Shown here piece after piece: positions 9,597 through 19,018 of a DNA stretch of 38,638 bases. A program made the translations under genes and the position numbers. This stretch comes from Pirellulales bacterium (lineage in GTDB: Bacteria; Planctomycetota; Planctomycetia; Pirellulales; UBA7805): assembly GCA_030751095.1 (NCBI GenBank), contig JASMGX010000009.1, positions 1-38,638 of the forward strand, read 5' to 3'. The first letter of the stretch is position 1; every line of letters begins with the position of its first letter. The notes beneath the pieces are model-generated. The model saw only the letters and a list, made by a program, of their open reading frames with translations. It was not told the DNA's origin and made no database searches.

Positions 9597-10217
9597 TTAA
9601 GGTTGAGATTGTGTGTTATCGAGTTCGGAGAAGATACGTTGGAGTTGGGATTCGACACTTTGATCGACAAGGCCATGGTCCGCCTCTACACGGCACTCCC
9701 CGGGGCGTAGTTTTTCATCGGCAACAATGTCCACTGCGGCAAGAGGCGCTACCTGCTCTGCAATATGTTCGGCACTTGTCCCCAGGGATTGGCAATCCGC
9801 GGGGTGCAGGAAGATACGTAACCGACGACTTGTGGAAAAAAGCTCGAGGGCTTCACGAATCCATCGTTCTGAAATATCAGGTTCTTGCTCGATTTGACCA
9901 CGAACGATACGTTGCGAAATTGCGATCGCGAGTTTCAGGACCTGCTGATGCGATTCAGCCTGCCATTGCTGTTGCAAGTGCTTGATCTGCTCGATGGTCT
10001 TCTGGAGGAGATCGTATTCTCGTTTTAGTTTCTCCTCGCAGTCGCAGTCGGCTTCACGCGACTTGTCTTTGAGAATATGTGGGACATTTTCCCAATGGTT
10101 TTTTGGTAGAGGTGCGTCTGGAACAGGTTGCTCCTGCCCCGATGTAATTTCATCAAAGTGAAAGGCACCAGGAACATTTTTGGACTTGGACCGGTTATGT
10201 TTAATGAGGGTGGACAT
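9597..10217 (-). CDS. fliH: FliH-like ATPase regulator
   Basis: FliH binds and restrains the FliI ATPase. The product, about 206 residues, has a polar N-terminus and a long coiled coil (residues about 50-95, rich in Glu/Gln/Lys). Its C-terminal domain resembles FliH/SctL: LKLAIAISQRIVRGQIEQEP, RIFLHPADCQ and LRPGECRVEADHGLVDQSVE match the V-x-P-x-D and G-x-c-x-v-e-t-x-x-G-x-i-D-a-s patterns. I chose ATG 10217, which lies 8 bases after the fliF-fliG stop. The frame is open further upstream, but that part would overlap the preceding gene. Its position between the FliF/G gene and fliI is canonical. Confidence 0.85.
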   Translation of the reverse strand: MSTLIKHNRSKSKNVPGAFHFDEITSGQEQPVPDAPLPKNHWENVPHILKDKSREADCDCEEKLKREYDLLQKTIEQIKHLQQQWQAESHQQVLKLAIAISQRIVRGQIEQEPDISERWIREALELFSTSRRLRIFLHPADCQSLGTSAEHIAEQVAPLAAVDIVADEKLRPGECRVEADHGLVDQSVESQLQRIFSELDNTQSQP

Positions 10218-10225
10218 GTCGTTTC

Positions 10226-12130
10226 CTAAACGGATGCGCCAGAGGGTGAGGATGAGCCAAGTTGGATGCGTCCGCATTGGCAGAGACGCTCTGCCATTCT
10301 GACAACGGATGTGCGACTGGCTGTGATTTCAGAGGATTGTGCAGGTTCTATTTCATCGAGTGCTTTTTTGAGTCGGTCTGCTTCGTCCGGCTTCATATTG
10401 CTTGTGACGCGTTGTACAACTTGCCCGTCCAGACTTGAGAGGGTCAAAATGGCATCACGCTGATCGACAGCATTGAGGATTTTGCACAACGTTTTTCCAT
10501 CAAGATAGACAAGGTCATCAAAACGGGTGGTTGGTTTTGAGGATTTTTTCTCTCGTGCCTCAGAGGCCGATTGTTTTTGTGTTTTGATTTTCGGACAGCC
10601 AGTGCGAAGTTGTTCGGCCAATGCAGTATTTTGGCCTTCGAGACCCTTGATGATGGAGGCCTGAGTATCGTGAGGGACAAAATCAAGAAGATCACCAACG
10701 GCTTTAACGCCTGCACTTCGCTTCGAATTTTTGAGAATCTGAGCAGTAAGGCGTTTTTCAAGGCTCTGTTCTATTTCGTTCAGGACGTCAGGGCTCAATG
10801 TATCAAGGTCGCTGAGGCGAGTTAGGATTTCGACTTGCAAGGGTTCCGGAAGGCACGACAAAACCGCCGCAGCTTGTGAAGGCTCAAGATGTGAGAAGAC
10901 GATGGCAATAATCTGAGCATTCTCAGTGACTAGGAGTTGGTGCAAGGTGTCGGAGTCCACCTTGCTTAAAAAATCAAATGAGGGTAAATCGTCTCCATCA
11001 GCAGTAGGATTCTTTGCAGATCGATTTGCATGTACCAACTCTTCCGCAGTGATTTCTGTTAGTTCGACTCCCGCAGTTTGGCGATGGGGAATCAGATGAT
11101 TGATGTCCCGCTCCCCAGGCACTACCAAATTTCGGTTGGGCTCTTCTAAGTTGCCATTGATGAAACTGTCGTTGGCAGGTGTATTCGCCAGTTCCGCTGC
11201 TAAATCGATTTGGAAGGATGTGGATGATTGTGGTTCGACTTGGTCGGTCGCTTCGGGGGGGGCGGTTGAACTTCGTTTTAGAGACTTTATCGTTTCCGAA
11301 CGTTGCTGTTGCCAAATTGCAAGACACCCTGCGAGCACGACACATCCTAAGAAGATCAATATCCAGGAAGAGACATTAGGGTTTTCACGTTTTGATGATT
11401 TTGCCTGCTTCACCAGCGGTACAACGGTGGGCAGTTTTTCAGGCCCGTTCTCAGTGGTACCGGTGGCATGGCCCGGTGAGGGATTCAAATCAACAATGTA
11501 GATTTTGTCCTTTTCGAGGCCTGCAATAGAGGCAGCAAGGAACTCACATATGATTTGCGACTGTTTCGGATGGAGTTGTTTGTCGTTCGATGCCCGCACA
11601 GTGACGGAAGCGGTATAGATAGTCCTTGGCCGAAGTCCGCTCGTTTTCTCCGCATCATATTGAACCGTGGCTTCGTCAATGCCTGGGAAAATGCTGATCA
11701 TGTTTCCCAATTGTCGTTCACGTGCGTTTTTGATGCGATCTTCCCGTTGCTTCTTACTTTCAAACGGGTTGCTGGCGTTAATTGCATCCTTCATCACCTG
11801 ACCTGATTGGGATGGCAGCAGGTCCGCTTTTTTCAGAACTGCCATGTAGCGGCTTTTTTGTGACTGAGGGACCGTAATCTGGTTTTGATTGATTGTGTAT
11901 TCATCAAGTTCTGCCTCAGCAAATGCCATCTCGTAGGCCGCCAACTGGATTTTGGGCACATTAGTGGTTTCCAGGAGCGGCACACGGTTTTCCTCGCCCT
12001 GCGGATTCCAGAGGCAGGCCAAAGCAACAACGCCGATAAGGATGAGAACGACGGTTGCGGCGCGCATGCCACGTGGCAGTTTTTGAAAGCGGCTTGTTAT
12101 TTCGCGCTGGATTTGTTGGAACAATTCCAT
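10226..12130 (-). CDS. FliF-FliG fusion protein (MS-ring plus rotor/switch domains)
   Basis: One 634-residue protein joins the MS-ring protein FliF to the switch protein FliG. Residues 23-41 form transmembrane helix 1. Residues about 46-215 carry FliF/SctJ ring-building domains RBM1 and RBM2 (RIKNARERQLGNMISIFPGI; ICEFLAASIAGLEKDKIYIV). Helix 2 is at 254-273 (SSWILIFLGCVVLAGCLAIW). The large periplasmic RBM3/collar of flagellar FliF is missing, giving an SctJ-like layout. After a roughly 115-residue polar linker comes FliG middle domain from about 392 (IIAIVFSHLEPSQAAAVLSC; DTLSPDVLNEIEQSLEKRL). FliG C-terminal domain runs from about 536 (FDDLVYLDGKTLCKILNAVD), with a roughly 20-residue insertion before it. 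The start is ATG 12130, preceded by AAGGTGAC; an ATG at 12154 overlaps the previous gene. No frameshift or stop is visible at the junction. Confidence 0.9.
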   Translation of the reverse strand: MELFQQIQREITSRFQKLPRGMRAATVVLILIGVVALACLWNPQGEENRVPLLETTNVPKIQLAAYEMAFAEAELDEYTINQNQITVPQSQKSRYMAVLKKADLLPSQSGQVMKDAINASNPFESKKQREDRIKNARERQLGNMISIFPGIDEATVQYDAEKTSGLRPRTIYTASVTVRASNDKQLHPKQSQIICEFLAASIAGLEKDKIYIVDLNPSPGHATGTTENGPEKLPTVVPLVKQAKSSKRENPNVSSWILIFLGCVVLAGCLAIWQQQRSETIKSLKRSSTAPPEATDQVEPQSSTSFQIDLAAELANTPANDSFINGNLEEPNRNLVVPGERDINHLIPHRQTAGVELTEITAEELVHANRSAKNPTADGDDLPSFDFLSKVDSDTLHQLLVTENAQIIAIVFSHLEPSQAAAVLSCLPEPLQVEILTRLSDLDTLSPDVLNEIEQSLEKRLTAQILKNSKRSAGVKAVGDLLDFVPHDTQASIIKGLEGQNTALAEQLRTGCPKIKTQKQSASEAREKKSSKPTTRFDDLVYLDGKTLCKILNAVDQRDAILTLSSLDGQVVQRVTSNMKPDEADRLKKALDEIEPAQSSEITASRTSVVRMAERLCQCGRIQLGSSSPSGASV

Positions 12131-12143
12131 GGTCACCTTATTC

Positions 12144-12671
12144 TTAAGCTGCATTTCGGACGGCTATCGATGACGGCAGACAGATGGTGAAGGCAGCACC
12201 ACCCTCCGGACAGTTTTGTACTTTTAGAGAGCCTCCGTGTGTCGTTGCAAAATGATGTGCATCTGCAATGACATCCCGCGAATTTTGGGATCCTGAATGG
12301 GGGGCAGATTGAATCCAATACTCTTTTTTTGTTGAAAGATGCCCGCTGCGACTGTCGGCGATTTCAAGCTCGATGCCATTGGGGTCGGCGTAGACGGTCA
12401 AGCTAAGCTCACCACCCGTCTCCATACTGCCGATGGCGTCACGGCATACAGTTCGCAATACCGAACAGAACATGGCACCGTCGATATCGGCTTCCACACT
12501 TTCCGGAACATCAACGGAGGTTTGGATGCCTTGAGAGGATATTTTCTGGTCAAATTCGTCGAGAACTTGAAGGATTGCCCGGCGTAGATTCGTTGTACTC
12601 GTGGATTCGCGTTGGGCGTTGGTGATAAAGGGAAAAATCTGTTCCTTGAAACTGTTTGTGGGCCTGCGCAT
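12144..12671 (-). CDS. small GHKL (histidine-kinase-type) ATPase-domain protein, degenerate
   Basis: A 175-residue protein consisting mainly of a HATPase_c-like fold. Visible are an N-box-like segment (SVLRTVCRDAIGSMETGGEL) in which the usual Asn is replaced by Asp, a G1-box-like DSRSG in place of DxGxG, and a clear C-terminal G2 box (THGGSLKVQNCPEGGAAFTI). There is no phosphoacceptor His domain, sensor or membrane segment. A stop codon lies directly upstream of the ATG at 12671, which has AAGG before it, so the protein is not a truncated kinase by start choice. It ends 13 bases before the FliF-FliG start and heads the export operon, suggesting a regulatory role. Anti-sigma factor, phosphotransferase-like or structural use are all possible. 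Confidence 0.65.
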   Translation of the reverse strand: MRRPTNSFKEQIFPFITNAQRESTSTTNLRRAILQVLDEFDQKISSQGIQTSVDVPESVEADIDGAMFCSVLRTVCRDAIGSMETGGELSLTVYADPNGIELEIADSRSGHLSTKKEYWIQSAPHSGSQNSRDVIADAHHFATTHGGSLKVQNCPEGGAAFTICLPSSIAVRNAA

Positions 12672-12911
12672 GGATCAACCTTGAAGCAAAGGGAAGGATA
12701 TGATGGTTCGGTTTTACAGCTCGGAAGTTTTCGGCCAACGGAAAACACCCTGCCGGATGAAAATCCGAATGGCCGGTCAACACGGGACAAATAAAGGTGG
12801 CGGAAACTACTCGAAAAGGGAGCGTGCTGTCAATCCGCATTCGCCTGTGCCAGCATTGATGGTGCTCGCTGGGTATCACGAGGCGATACTTGCTGGACTG
12901 AGCGATCGCAA

Positions 12912-13670
12912 TCAGCAAGTAACAACAGGAGCTTGTTGCGATTCTGAGATGGTTTCCATGATCCAGCGATCAATATCAGAGAGCATCAGATCGCTCAGGG
13001 AATCGCCCGCTGGATATTGGCGTAGTGTGACTGTCATGCCGGCAGTGTGAAGCAATCGCAAGTTTGCACAGACCATCGAGTCCGGATAATCCAGATTGTC
13101 GCGTTCAACACTCAGGAGCAGTGAAAGGCGTCGTGCATCGAGAAGATGCCGGAACGGGGTGTTGCCAGTCGGCAAAGCACCACCTATCGATGCAACGCCA
13201 CAAAAATAATTGGGCATGTTCATAGCAATGCGAACGGCCATGGTCCCGCCACTGCCGCTGCCCGCGAGAAAGATGCGGTCAGGGTGGATACGAAAATGCC
13301 GGCGCGCATGTTCGATGGACTCGAGCACATTTTCAAGGGTTCGCCGGACATGGTTCTCTGCCTGAGGCCAGGTGAAAGCATCCGCGCTTTCGCTTGCTTC
13401 TTCCGGGATCATCTTGGTTCCACGCGGTGCAACAGCGACATAGTTGCGCATGCTGATTCTCGGCATCACATACCGCAGTTGGTTTTCATTCTGTCCCGAT
13501 CCATGCAACCAAACCAGTAAGGGGTATGTGTAGTCCGGTTCGTAATGAAGCGGCGCAAAGACAGAAAGTCCAGTTGGGTCGGCCGGACCCGTATCGATAC
13601 TCTCGAGAAAATCACCACGGGTAGAAGATTGCTTGGTCTCCTGCAGCATATCGGACATGAGACGATTCAT
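12912..13670 (-). CDS. esterase-like alpha/beta hydrolase, catalytic His apparently lost
   Basis: A 252-residue alpha/beta-hydrolase of the phospholipase/carboxylesterase (YpfH/EstB-like) type. The core shows the strand and oxyanion turn LLVWLHGSGQNENQLRYV, the strand NYVAVAPRG and the nucleophile elbow FLAGSGSGGTMA, with Ser in G-S-G-S-G-G. The C-terminal end resembles the family's G-G-H-E-x-x-x-x-x-L-x-D-I-x-x-W region but reads AGDSLSDLMLSDIDRWIME, with Asp where the catalytic His is expected. No signal peptide is seen. The ATG at 13670 is followed by other in-frame ATGs. It lies 240 bases upstream of the GHKL gene on the same strand, without evidence of co-transcription. Activity is therefore doubtful. 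Confidence 0.72.
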   Translation of the reverse strand: MNRLMSDMLQETKQSSTRGDFLESIDTGPADPTGLSVFAPLHYEPDYTYPLLVWLHGSGQNENQLRYVMPRISMRNYVAVAPRGTKMIPEEASESADAFTWPQAENHVRRTLENVLESIEHARRHFRIHPDRIFLAGSGSGGTMAVRIAMNMPNYFCGVASIGGALPTGNTPFRHLLDARRLSLLLSVERDNLDYPDSMVCANLRLLHTAGMTVTLRQYPAGDSLSDLMLSDIDRWIMETISESQQAPVVTC

Positions 13671-14100
13671 AATGAAGAGATCTCCTAGAGGAGCGAGCGT
13701 AGATGTTTTCGCGCTCTATCAGTTGTACTTTTTTTTGCGATTGTGAATCCGTAAGCCGTCGCGTCATCTCGTGACATGAAGCAAGTTTCTGCTCGCAGTT
13801 CGGGGGACGAGATTGGGCATCGGGTCAAGTAGTTGGAAGGCACTCTGTGAGGGCACCTGCGGGTTTTACATCGCAGGTCATCGTCAACGCAATCCAGATT
13901 CTTTCTCGCCCGGACCGGATCACTGGCATAGCTATCACAAAGTCGTTTTTCAGAGGGCAAGGTTCAGGCAGAGTGCCACTACCGTGCTAGAACGATTTAC
14001 GGACTCTCCTGACGGTGTCCGCAAAGAATTAGAAATGGGAGAATTTCCACATTAAGCCCGGACCGGAACTTGTTTTCTGCCTCTTCCGGCAGGTGCGTTT
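13671..14100. other. intergenic region between mdh and the esterase-like gene
   Basis: No convincing gene is visible in these 430 bases; the short open frames on either strand resemble no protein. A perfect 7-bp inverted repeat (ACCTGCG, 10-base loop, CGCAGGT) lies at 13855-13878. A shorter hairpin (CTGCC/GGCAG) at 14077-14092 lies just after the mdh stop, without a T run. The region must hold the mdh 3' end and the promoter of the esterase-like gene, but I cannot place either exactly. Confidence 0.5.
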
Positions 14101-15165
<1,065 letters not shown>

Positions 15166-15258
15166 TTAATTTCCGGAAGGCCCCCAAGCGTCGGGGCCAG
15201 AATCATCGGGGCGCATGGCACACGGCACCCTGAAAGAAGCAGTGGATTTAAAAGAAAT

Positions 15259-15292
15259 GGGGTAGAGGACCGGCGCACAGGTCCTCTACCCC
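15259..15292 (-). terminator. intrinsic terminator after clpX
   Basis: A perfect 13-bp stem (GGGGTAGAGGACC and its complement) closes an 8-base loop, 52 bases past the clpX stop. Read on the minus strand it is followed by the T-rich run ATTTCTTTTAAA, as in a rho-independent terminator. This separates clpX from mdh. It is the strongest hairpin in the window. Confidence 0.8.
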
Positions 15293-15344
15293 AATCTGGT
15301 GTGGGCGCGAACTGAAGTTCCAGCAGCAGTGCTGGATCTGAACG

Positions 15345-16634
15345 TCACGCGCTCTTTTGTTGTTGGCCTCCGAGGGGAATCATCTTTTCCCGTCCGTGGA
15401 CCATGTCTTCGGTAATGATGTGTTTGGCAGTTTCCGTATGGTCCGGAAGATCAAACATGATGTCGAGCATGATGTGTTCAATAATCGACCGCAGTCCCCT
15501 GGCGCCCGTCTCTCGTTGCTGGGCCTTTTCTGCGATGGCCAACAGTGCCCCGTCGGTGAACTCCAGTTCGGCATCTTCCATGGAAAACAGTTTTTGATAC
15601 TGTTTCACGAGGGCATTCTTTGGTTCAGTAAGTACTCGGACCAAGGCCTCGCGGGAGAGTGGTGTGAGGGCCGAGTGGACCGGCAATCGCCCGACAAGTT
15701 CCGGGATCAGACCAAATTCAAGAATATCGTCACTCGTTACATGGGGTAGAGTCGTGGCTAGATCCGAATCGGCCTCGAATCCGCTTTCCTGTCCAAACCC
15801 AATCGTTCGTTTTCCGAGACGCTTGCCAATGATCTTTTCGATCCCGACAAAGGTACCCCCGCAAATGAACAAGATATTTGTAGTGTCCATCTGAATGTAC
15901 TGCTGTTCGGGATGCTTTCTGCCCCCTTGCGGAGGAACATTGGCTGTGGTGCCCTCGAGCATCTTGAGCAACGATTGTTGGACTCCTTCGCCTGAGACAT
16001 CCCGGGTGATCGAAACATTCTGGCTGGTCTTGCCAATTTTATCGATCTCGTCAATGTAGAGAACGCCCCGTTGGGCTGCTTCGAGATCAAAGTCTGCAGC
16101 ATGGAGTAACTTGAGTAGAAGATTTTCAACATCCTCGCCGACATAACCGGCCTCAGTTAAGGTCGTAGCATCACCAATGGCAAACGGTACGTTCAATGCT
16201 CGGGCTAGTGAACGTGCAAGCAGTGTTTTTCCTGAGCCCGTTGGACCTACCAGGAGAATGTTTGATTTTTCGATTTCAATATCTGAATCGGTGTCACTAG
16301 CCATCAGTCGTTTGTAGTGACTATGTACAGCCACGGCGAGGACGCGCTTGGTATGCTCCTGGCCAATGACATATTCATCCAGTTGGCCGACAATCTCGCG
16401 AGGCGTCGGTACATCGCTAAAGAGCTGCTTCGAGGTGCCCCGTCGTCGTCGTTCCTGGTCGAGGATTGATTGGCAGAGTTCAATACAATCACCACAGATA
16501 TACACATCGCCAGGACCTTCTACCAACGGACCAACATCCCGGTAGCTTTTCCGGCAAAATGAGCAGAAGGCATTTTTTTTGGTCGTGCTACCACTTCGGT
16601 GGCCGATACCGCTGTTATCGCGTCCCGAGGGCAT
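15345..16634 (-). CDS. clpX: ATP-dependent Clp protease ATP-binding subunit ClpX
   Basis: AAA+ unfoldase that feeds substrates to ClpP. It has 429 residues from ATG 16634, which has AAAGGAG 5 bases upstream; a TTG at 16649 is less likely. The N-terminal zinc-binding domain shows CSFCRKS and [10 protein letters not shown] (four Cys). The AAA+ core carries Walker A GPTGSGKT, the ClpX motif [17 protein letters not shown] (pore/GYVG loop), Walker [11 protein letters not shown] and the arginine-rich sensor 2 region [15 protein letters not shown]. No clpP gene lies in the window, so it is separated from its usual partner here. It ends at the terminator hairpin before mdh. Confidence 0.98.
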   Translation of the reverse strand: MPSGRDNSGIGHRSGSTTKKNAFCSFCRKSYRDVGPLVEGPGDVYICGDCIELCQSILDQERRRRGTSKQLFSDVPTPREIVGQLDEYVIGQEHTKRVLAVAVHSHYKRLMASDTDSDIEIEKSNILLVGPTGSGKTLLARSLARALNVPFAIGDATTLTEAGYVGEDVENLLLKLLHAADFDLEAAQRGVLYIDEIDKIGKTSQNVSITRDVSGEGVQQSLLKMLEGTTANVPPQGGRKHPEQQYIQMDTTNILFICGGTFVGIEKIIGKRLGKRTIGFGQESGFEADSDLATTLPHVTSDDILEFGLIPELVGRLPVHSALTPLSREALVRVLTEPKNALVKQYQKLFSMEDAELEFTDGALLAIAEKAQQRETGARGLRSIIEHIMLDIMFDLPDHTETAKHIITEDMVHGREKMIPLGGQQQKSA

Positions 16635-16879
16635 CTTTTCTCCTTTCAACAGTAGTGGTCCAGCAAGATCACTACGGGCCTGTATTCAAGGTGTCGGAAT
16701 TCTAGTCCCGTTGGGGTGTCGCTCGAGTTGGTCCAGCCCGATTCGCATCAGGCCATCCCGTAGGGCATCCCTGTCCCTTGAAAGGCTCGAGAAAAGTTGT
16801 TGTTCCAATGCCGCCGGACTGACGCACCAGTGGAGCAGTCCCTGCGAAGAGTTAAATCCACAGGATCCTTCTGTGTCGC

Positions 16880-17140
16880 TTAACCCTCATGGTCGGTATC
16901 TTTTGACTCTGTTTTGAGTTCATACGATAACCGTGTTTTAATAGTTCGGAATTCTTCGTTCGTAAGCTCACCTCTGGAATGCATTTCTCGGAAATTGCTA
17001 AGGAGTTCTGAGGTGCTGATCGTGTCATCGTCGGCAGCACCGCGCCACTTTGACACGATGTATACCCCAACCGCAACCAGCGCCACGATCGCGGCAAGCA
17101 GCATAATCGCTCGGGTCCACGGACCTTCTAATAGTTCCAT
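16880..17140 (-). CDS. small membrane protein with SHOCT-like C-terminus
   Basis: An 86-residue protein with one N-terminal transmembrane helix (IMLLAAIVALVAVGVYIVS, about residues 12-30). A short acidic link is followed by an amphipathic SHOCT-like module, LLSNFREMHSRGELTNEEFR then TIKTRL. In SHOCT domains a short-oligomer helix pair of this form follows a membrane or lipid-binding part. No enzymatic residues are seen. The start is ATG 17140 or the GTG directly before it; the ribosome site is weak. It is 245 bases upstream of clpX on the same strand and divergent from holA. Function unknown; membrane-associated assembly or quality control would be speculation. Confidence 0.72.
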   Translation of the reverse strand: MELLEGPWTRAIMLLAAIVALVAVGVYIVSKWRGAADDDTISTSELLSNFREMHSRGELTNEEFRTIKTRLSYELKTESKDTDHEG

Positions 17141-17587
17141 CACGGCAAGTCACCAAGGTAAGGCGAAGCGGCGGGCTCGCGCCAACTGCTCGCAGACCTG
17201 ATCATTATGCACGTTGACGAGAAAGGAGTCTACCAATGCAGATACGGATCGATGAACATGTAGGTTTTACAAAGAATTCGAGAAATGGCTCCCGGACAGT
17301 AGTTTTTATCGTTCCTTAGCGCCCGCCGTGAGGGACACTGTCGATTTTGCGTCTGCAATGACCCGCGATTTTTGTAAGAATGGGCAGTTGGACACAAAGT
17401 GCTCGCCAGGTTCCTTTGAGGGGGATTCAGTCGTGCCGGGAGGGGGCGTTTTCCAGCGGAGAGACCCTCGTGGGGGGGTTTGCTCCTCCAGCGATTTTTC
17501 GACGAGATCGTCCATACATTGAGAGAGTTGGAGGCTTTGGTATACTCCCGGTGCGCGAGCTACCACTCCAGGGGAGAGAGCAACCGA
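17141..17587. other. divergent intergenic region upstream of holA
   Basis: These 447 bases separate two divergently transcribed genes. Open frames in it look non-coding, and G-rich runs occur near 17405-17480. Promoters for both neighbours must lie here but no clear -35/-10 pair could be assigned. Confidence 0.5.
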
Positions 17588-18679
17588 ATGGCAGGCACAC
17601 TATCGGCCATTGACTATTTAACGGCCACCTCTCCGCCTGCCGGAGAATTGGTCAATATTCTCTTTGGGGATGATCCCTACCTGAAGCACAGTGTCTTGCA
17701 GGCTTTCAAGGAATCCAATGTATCGGGTGAAGATGCCGATTTTGGGCTGGCTCAACTAGATTGTTCGACAGCAGCCTGGTGCGATGTTGTCGATGCTCTG
17801 GCAACCCGTCCGCTTTTTGGGACGGGCAGGCGATTGGTAATCCTGCAAGACGCGGACGATTTTGTCAAACAGTACCGCAGCAACATAGAGGACTACGTAA
17901 AAGCCCCTACCACCGATGGAGTGTTGGTCCTTACGGTTCAAACATGGCCGAAGAATACGCGGCTTTATAAACAAAATGATAAAACGGGATTACAGATAGA
18001 TTGTAGAAAACCTTCGGAAAAACCGTTGGCGCTTTGGTTGCGCAAAGAAGCAAAGCGCCGATTTGGTTTTAACCTGCCTGCAGAGTCTGCCCGGGAAATG
18101 GTCGAGATTATTGGTTGTGAGATAGGGGTGCTCGAACAGGAACTGGCAAAACTGGCACTTGTTGCAGATACAAAAACCCCACTCACTCCCGAACAGATTC
18201 GGGAGCGGGTTGGTGGCTGGCGAACCAAAAAGGCTTGGGACATGCTCGATGCTGCTTGTGATGGAGATGCCCGTGAAGCGATCAAGCAGTTGCAGCGGCT
18301 AATTCAGGCAGGGCAGCATCCGATTGCAATTCTTGGCCAGGTTGCACATTCGCTACGGCATTTTGCATTGGCCACTCAAATCTACCGAAGGGCTGAGAAA
18401 CAAGGACATCGCATGCCGCTGCGGGCCGCATTGGAGGCTACGGGTGTCAAACATTATTTTCTCCAAAATGCGGAGCGGAGAATGAAACGGCTGGGTCGCC
18501 ATCGCGCTGGAGAGCTTTATCGATGGCTTTTGGATGCCGATTTGGCAATGAAGGGCTTGAGCAGTTCTCCGCCACGAGCGAGATTGGTTTTGGAGCAATT
18601 GCTCGTCAAGATCGCCGTGAGCAGTGATGTTTCTCTCGGGCCTCCCCCGGAGGTTGCGACGCTGCAGCGCTCTGGCTAA
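17588..18679 (+). CDS. holA: DNA polymerase III delta subunit
   Basis: Clamp-loader subunit that opens the sliding clamp. It has 363 residues from ATG 17588, with GGGGAG upstream. The N-terminal delta signature is LVNILFGDDPYLKHSVLQAF, the mononucleotide-like region of domain 1. Domain 2 includes the segment VLEQELAKLALVADTKTPLT with the PITxxxI-like TPEQIRERVGG. The C-terminal collar domain has LQRLIQAGQHPIAILGQVAH then SLRHFA and ends with a leucine-rich helix. Delta subunits lack a functional Walker A, and none is seen here. The frame is open upstream to 17480, but those residues do not resemble the family. The gene stands alone. Confidence 0.9.
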   Translation: MAGTLSAIDYLTATSPPAGELVNILFGDDPYLKHSVLQAFKESNVSGEDADFGLAQLDCSTAAWCDVVDALATRPLFGTGRRLVILQDADDFVKQYRSNIEDYVKAPTTDGVLVLTVQTWPKNTRLYKQNDKTGLQIDCRKPSEKPLALWLRKEAKRRFGFNLPAESAREMVEIIGCEIGVLEQELAKLALVADTKTPLTPEQIRERVGGWRTKKAWDMLDAACDGDAREAIKQLQRLIQAGQHPIAILGQVAHSLRHFALATQIYRRAEKQGHRMPLRAALEATGVKHYFLQNAERRMKRLGRHRAGELYRWLLDADLAMKGLSSSPPRARLVLEQLLVKIAVSSDVSLGPPPEVATLQRSG

Positions 18680-19018
18680 GTCTTTAGCACGATCCCTTTA
18701 GAACGATTGCCATCCGGTAAAGCGCCCGATGGATTCTGTTTTTCCTGATTTCGAATCGAATGAAATGTCGATAAACAGGAGTGGTGCGAACTCGCCGCAC
18801 CGGAGAGCTGCCGAGTCCAAAAAAGCCTGGGTCTCCGCCGCTCTTTTTTCTTTGATGCCGATCCTCTCTATCGCCACGGCACACCGGTTGGGCATTGTCT
18901 TGAGGCAAAAAGCCTTGTTTTGCGGTTGTCGGCCTAGCGCGACCCTGGTACGATCCCGCGGATTTTTGGCGCACCCTCAAGGGTTATCGGAATTGCTTCC
19001 CATGTAGGAGAGACCACG
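18680..19018. other. intergenic region between holA and the TPR lipoprotein gene
   Basis: No convincing gene in these 339 bases. Two overlapping open frames on opposite strands are rich in Arg/Ser and have no ribosome sites, as expected of chance frames. A TAGGAG ribosome site for the next gene lies at 19006-19011. Confidence 0.5.

Noticed and set aside
13813-14055. Plus-strand open frame of 80 codons in the gap before mdh
   Set aside because: No ribosome site, no similarity and composition of a chance frame; another frame overlaps it on the opposite strand.
16686-16877. Minus-strand open frame between the SHOCT-like gene and clpX
   Set aside because: The translation looks protein-like (ALEQQLFSSLSRDRDALRDG) but has no ATG or GTG near its beginning, only a TTG that leaves about 41 residues, and no ribosome site. 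Not listed as a gene.
18684-19007. Overlapping frames on both strands between holA and the TPR gene
   Set aside because: Both are Arg/Ser-rich and lack start signals; not supported as genes.
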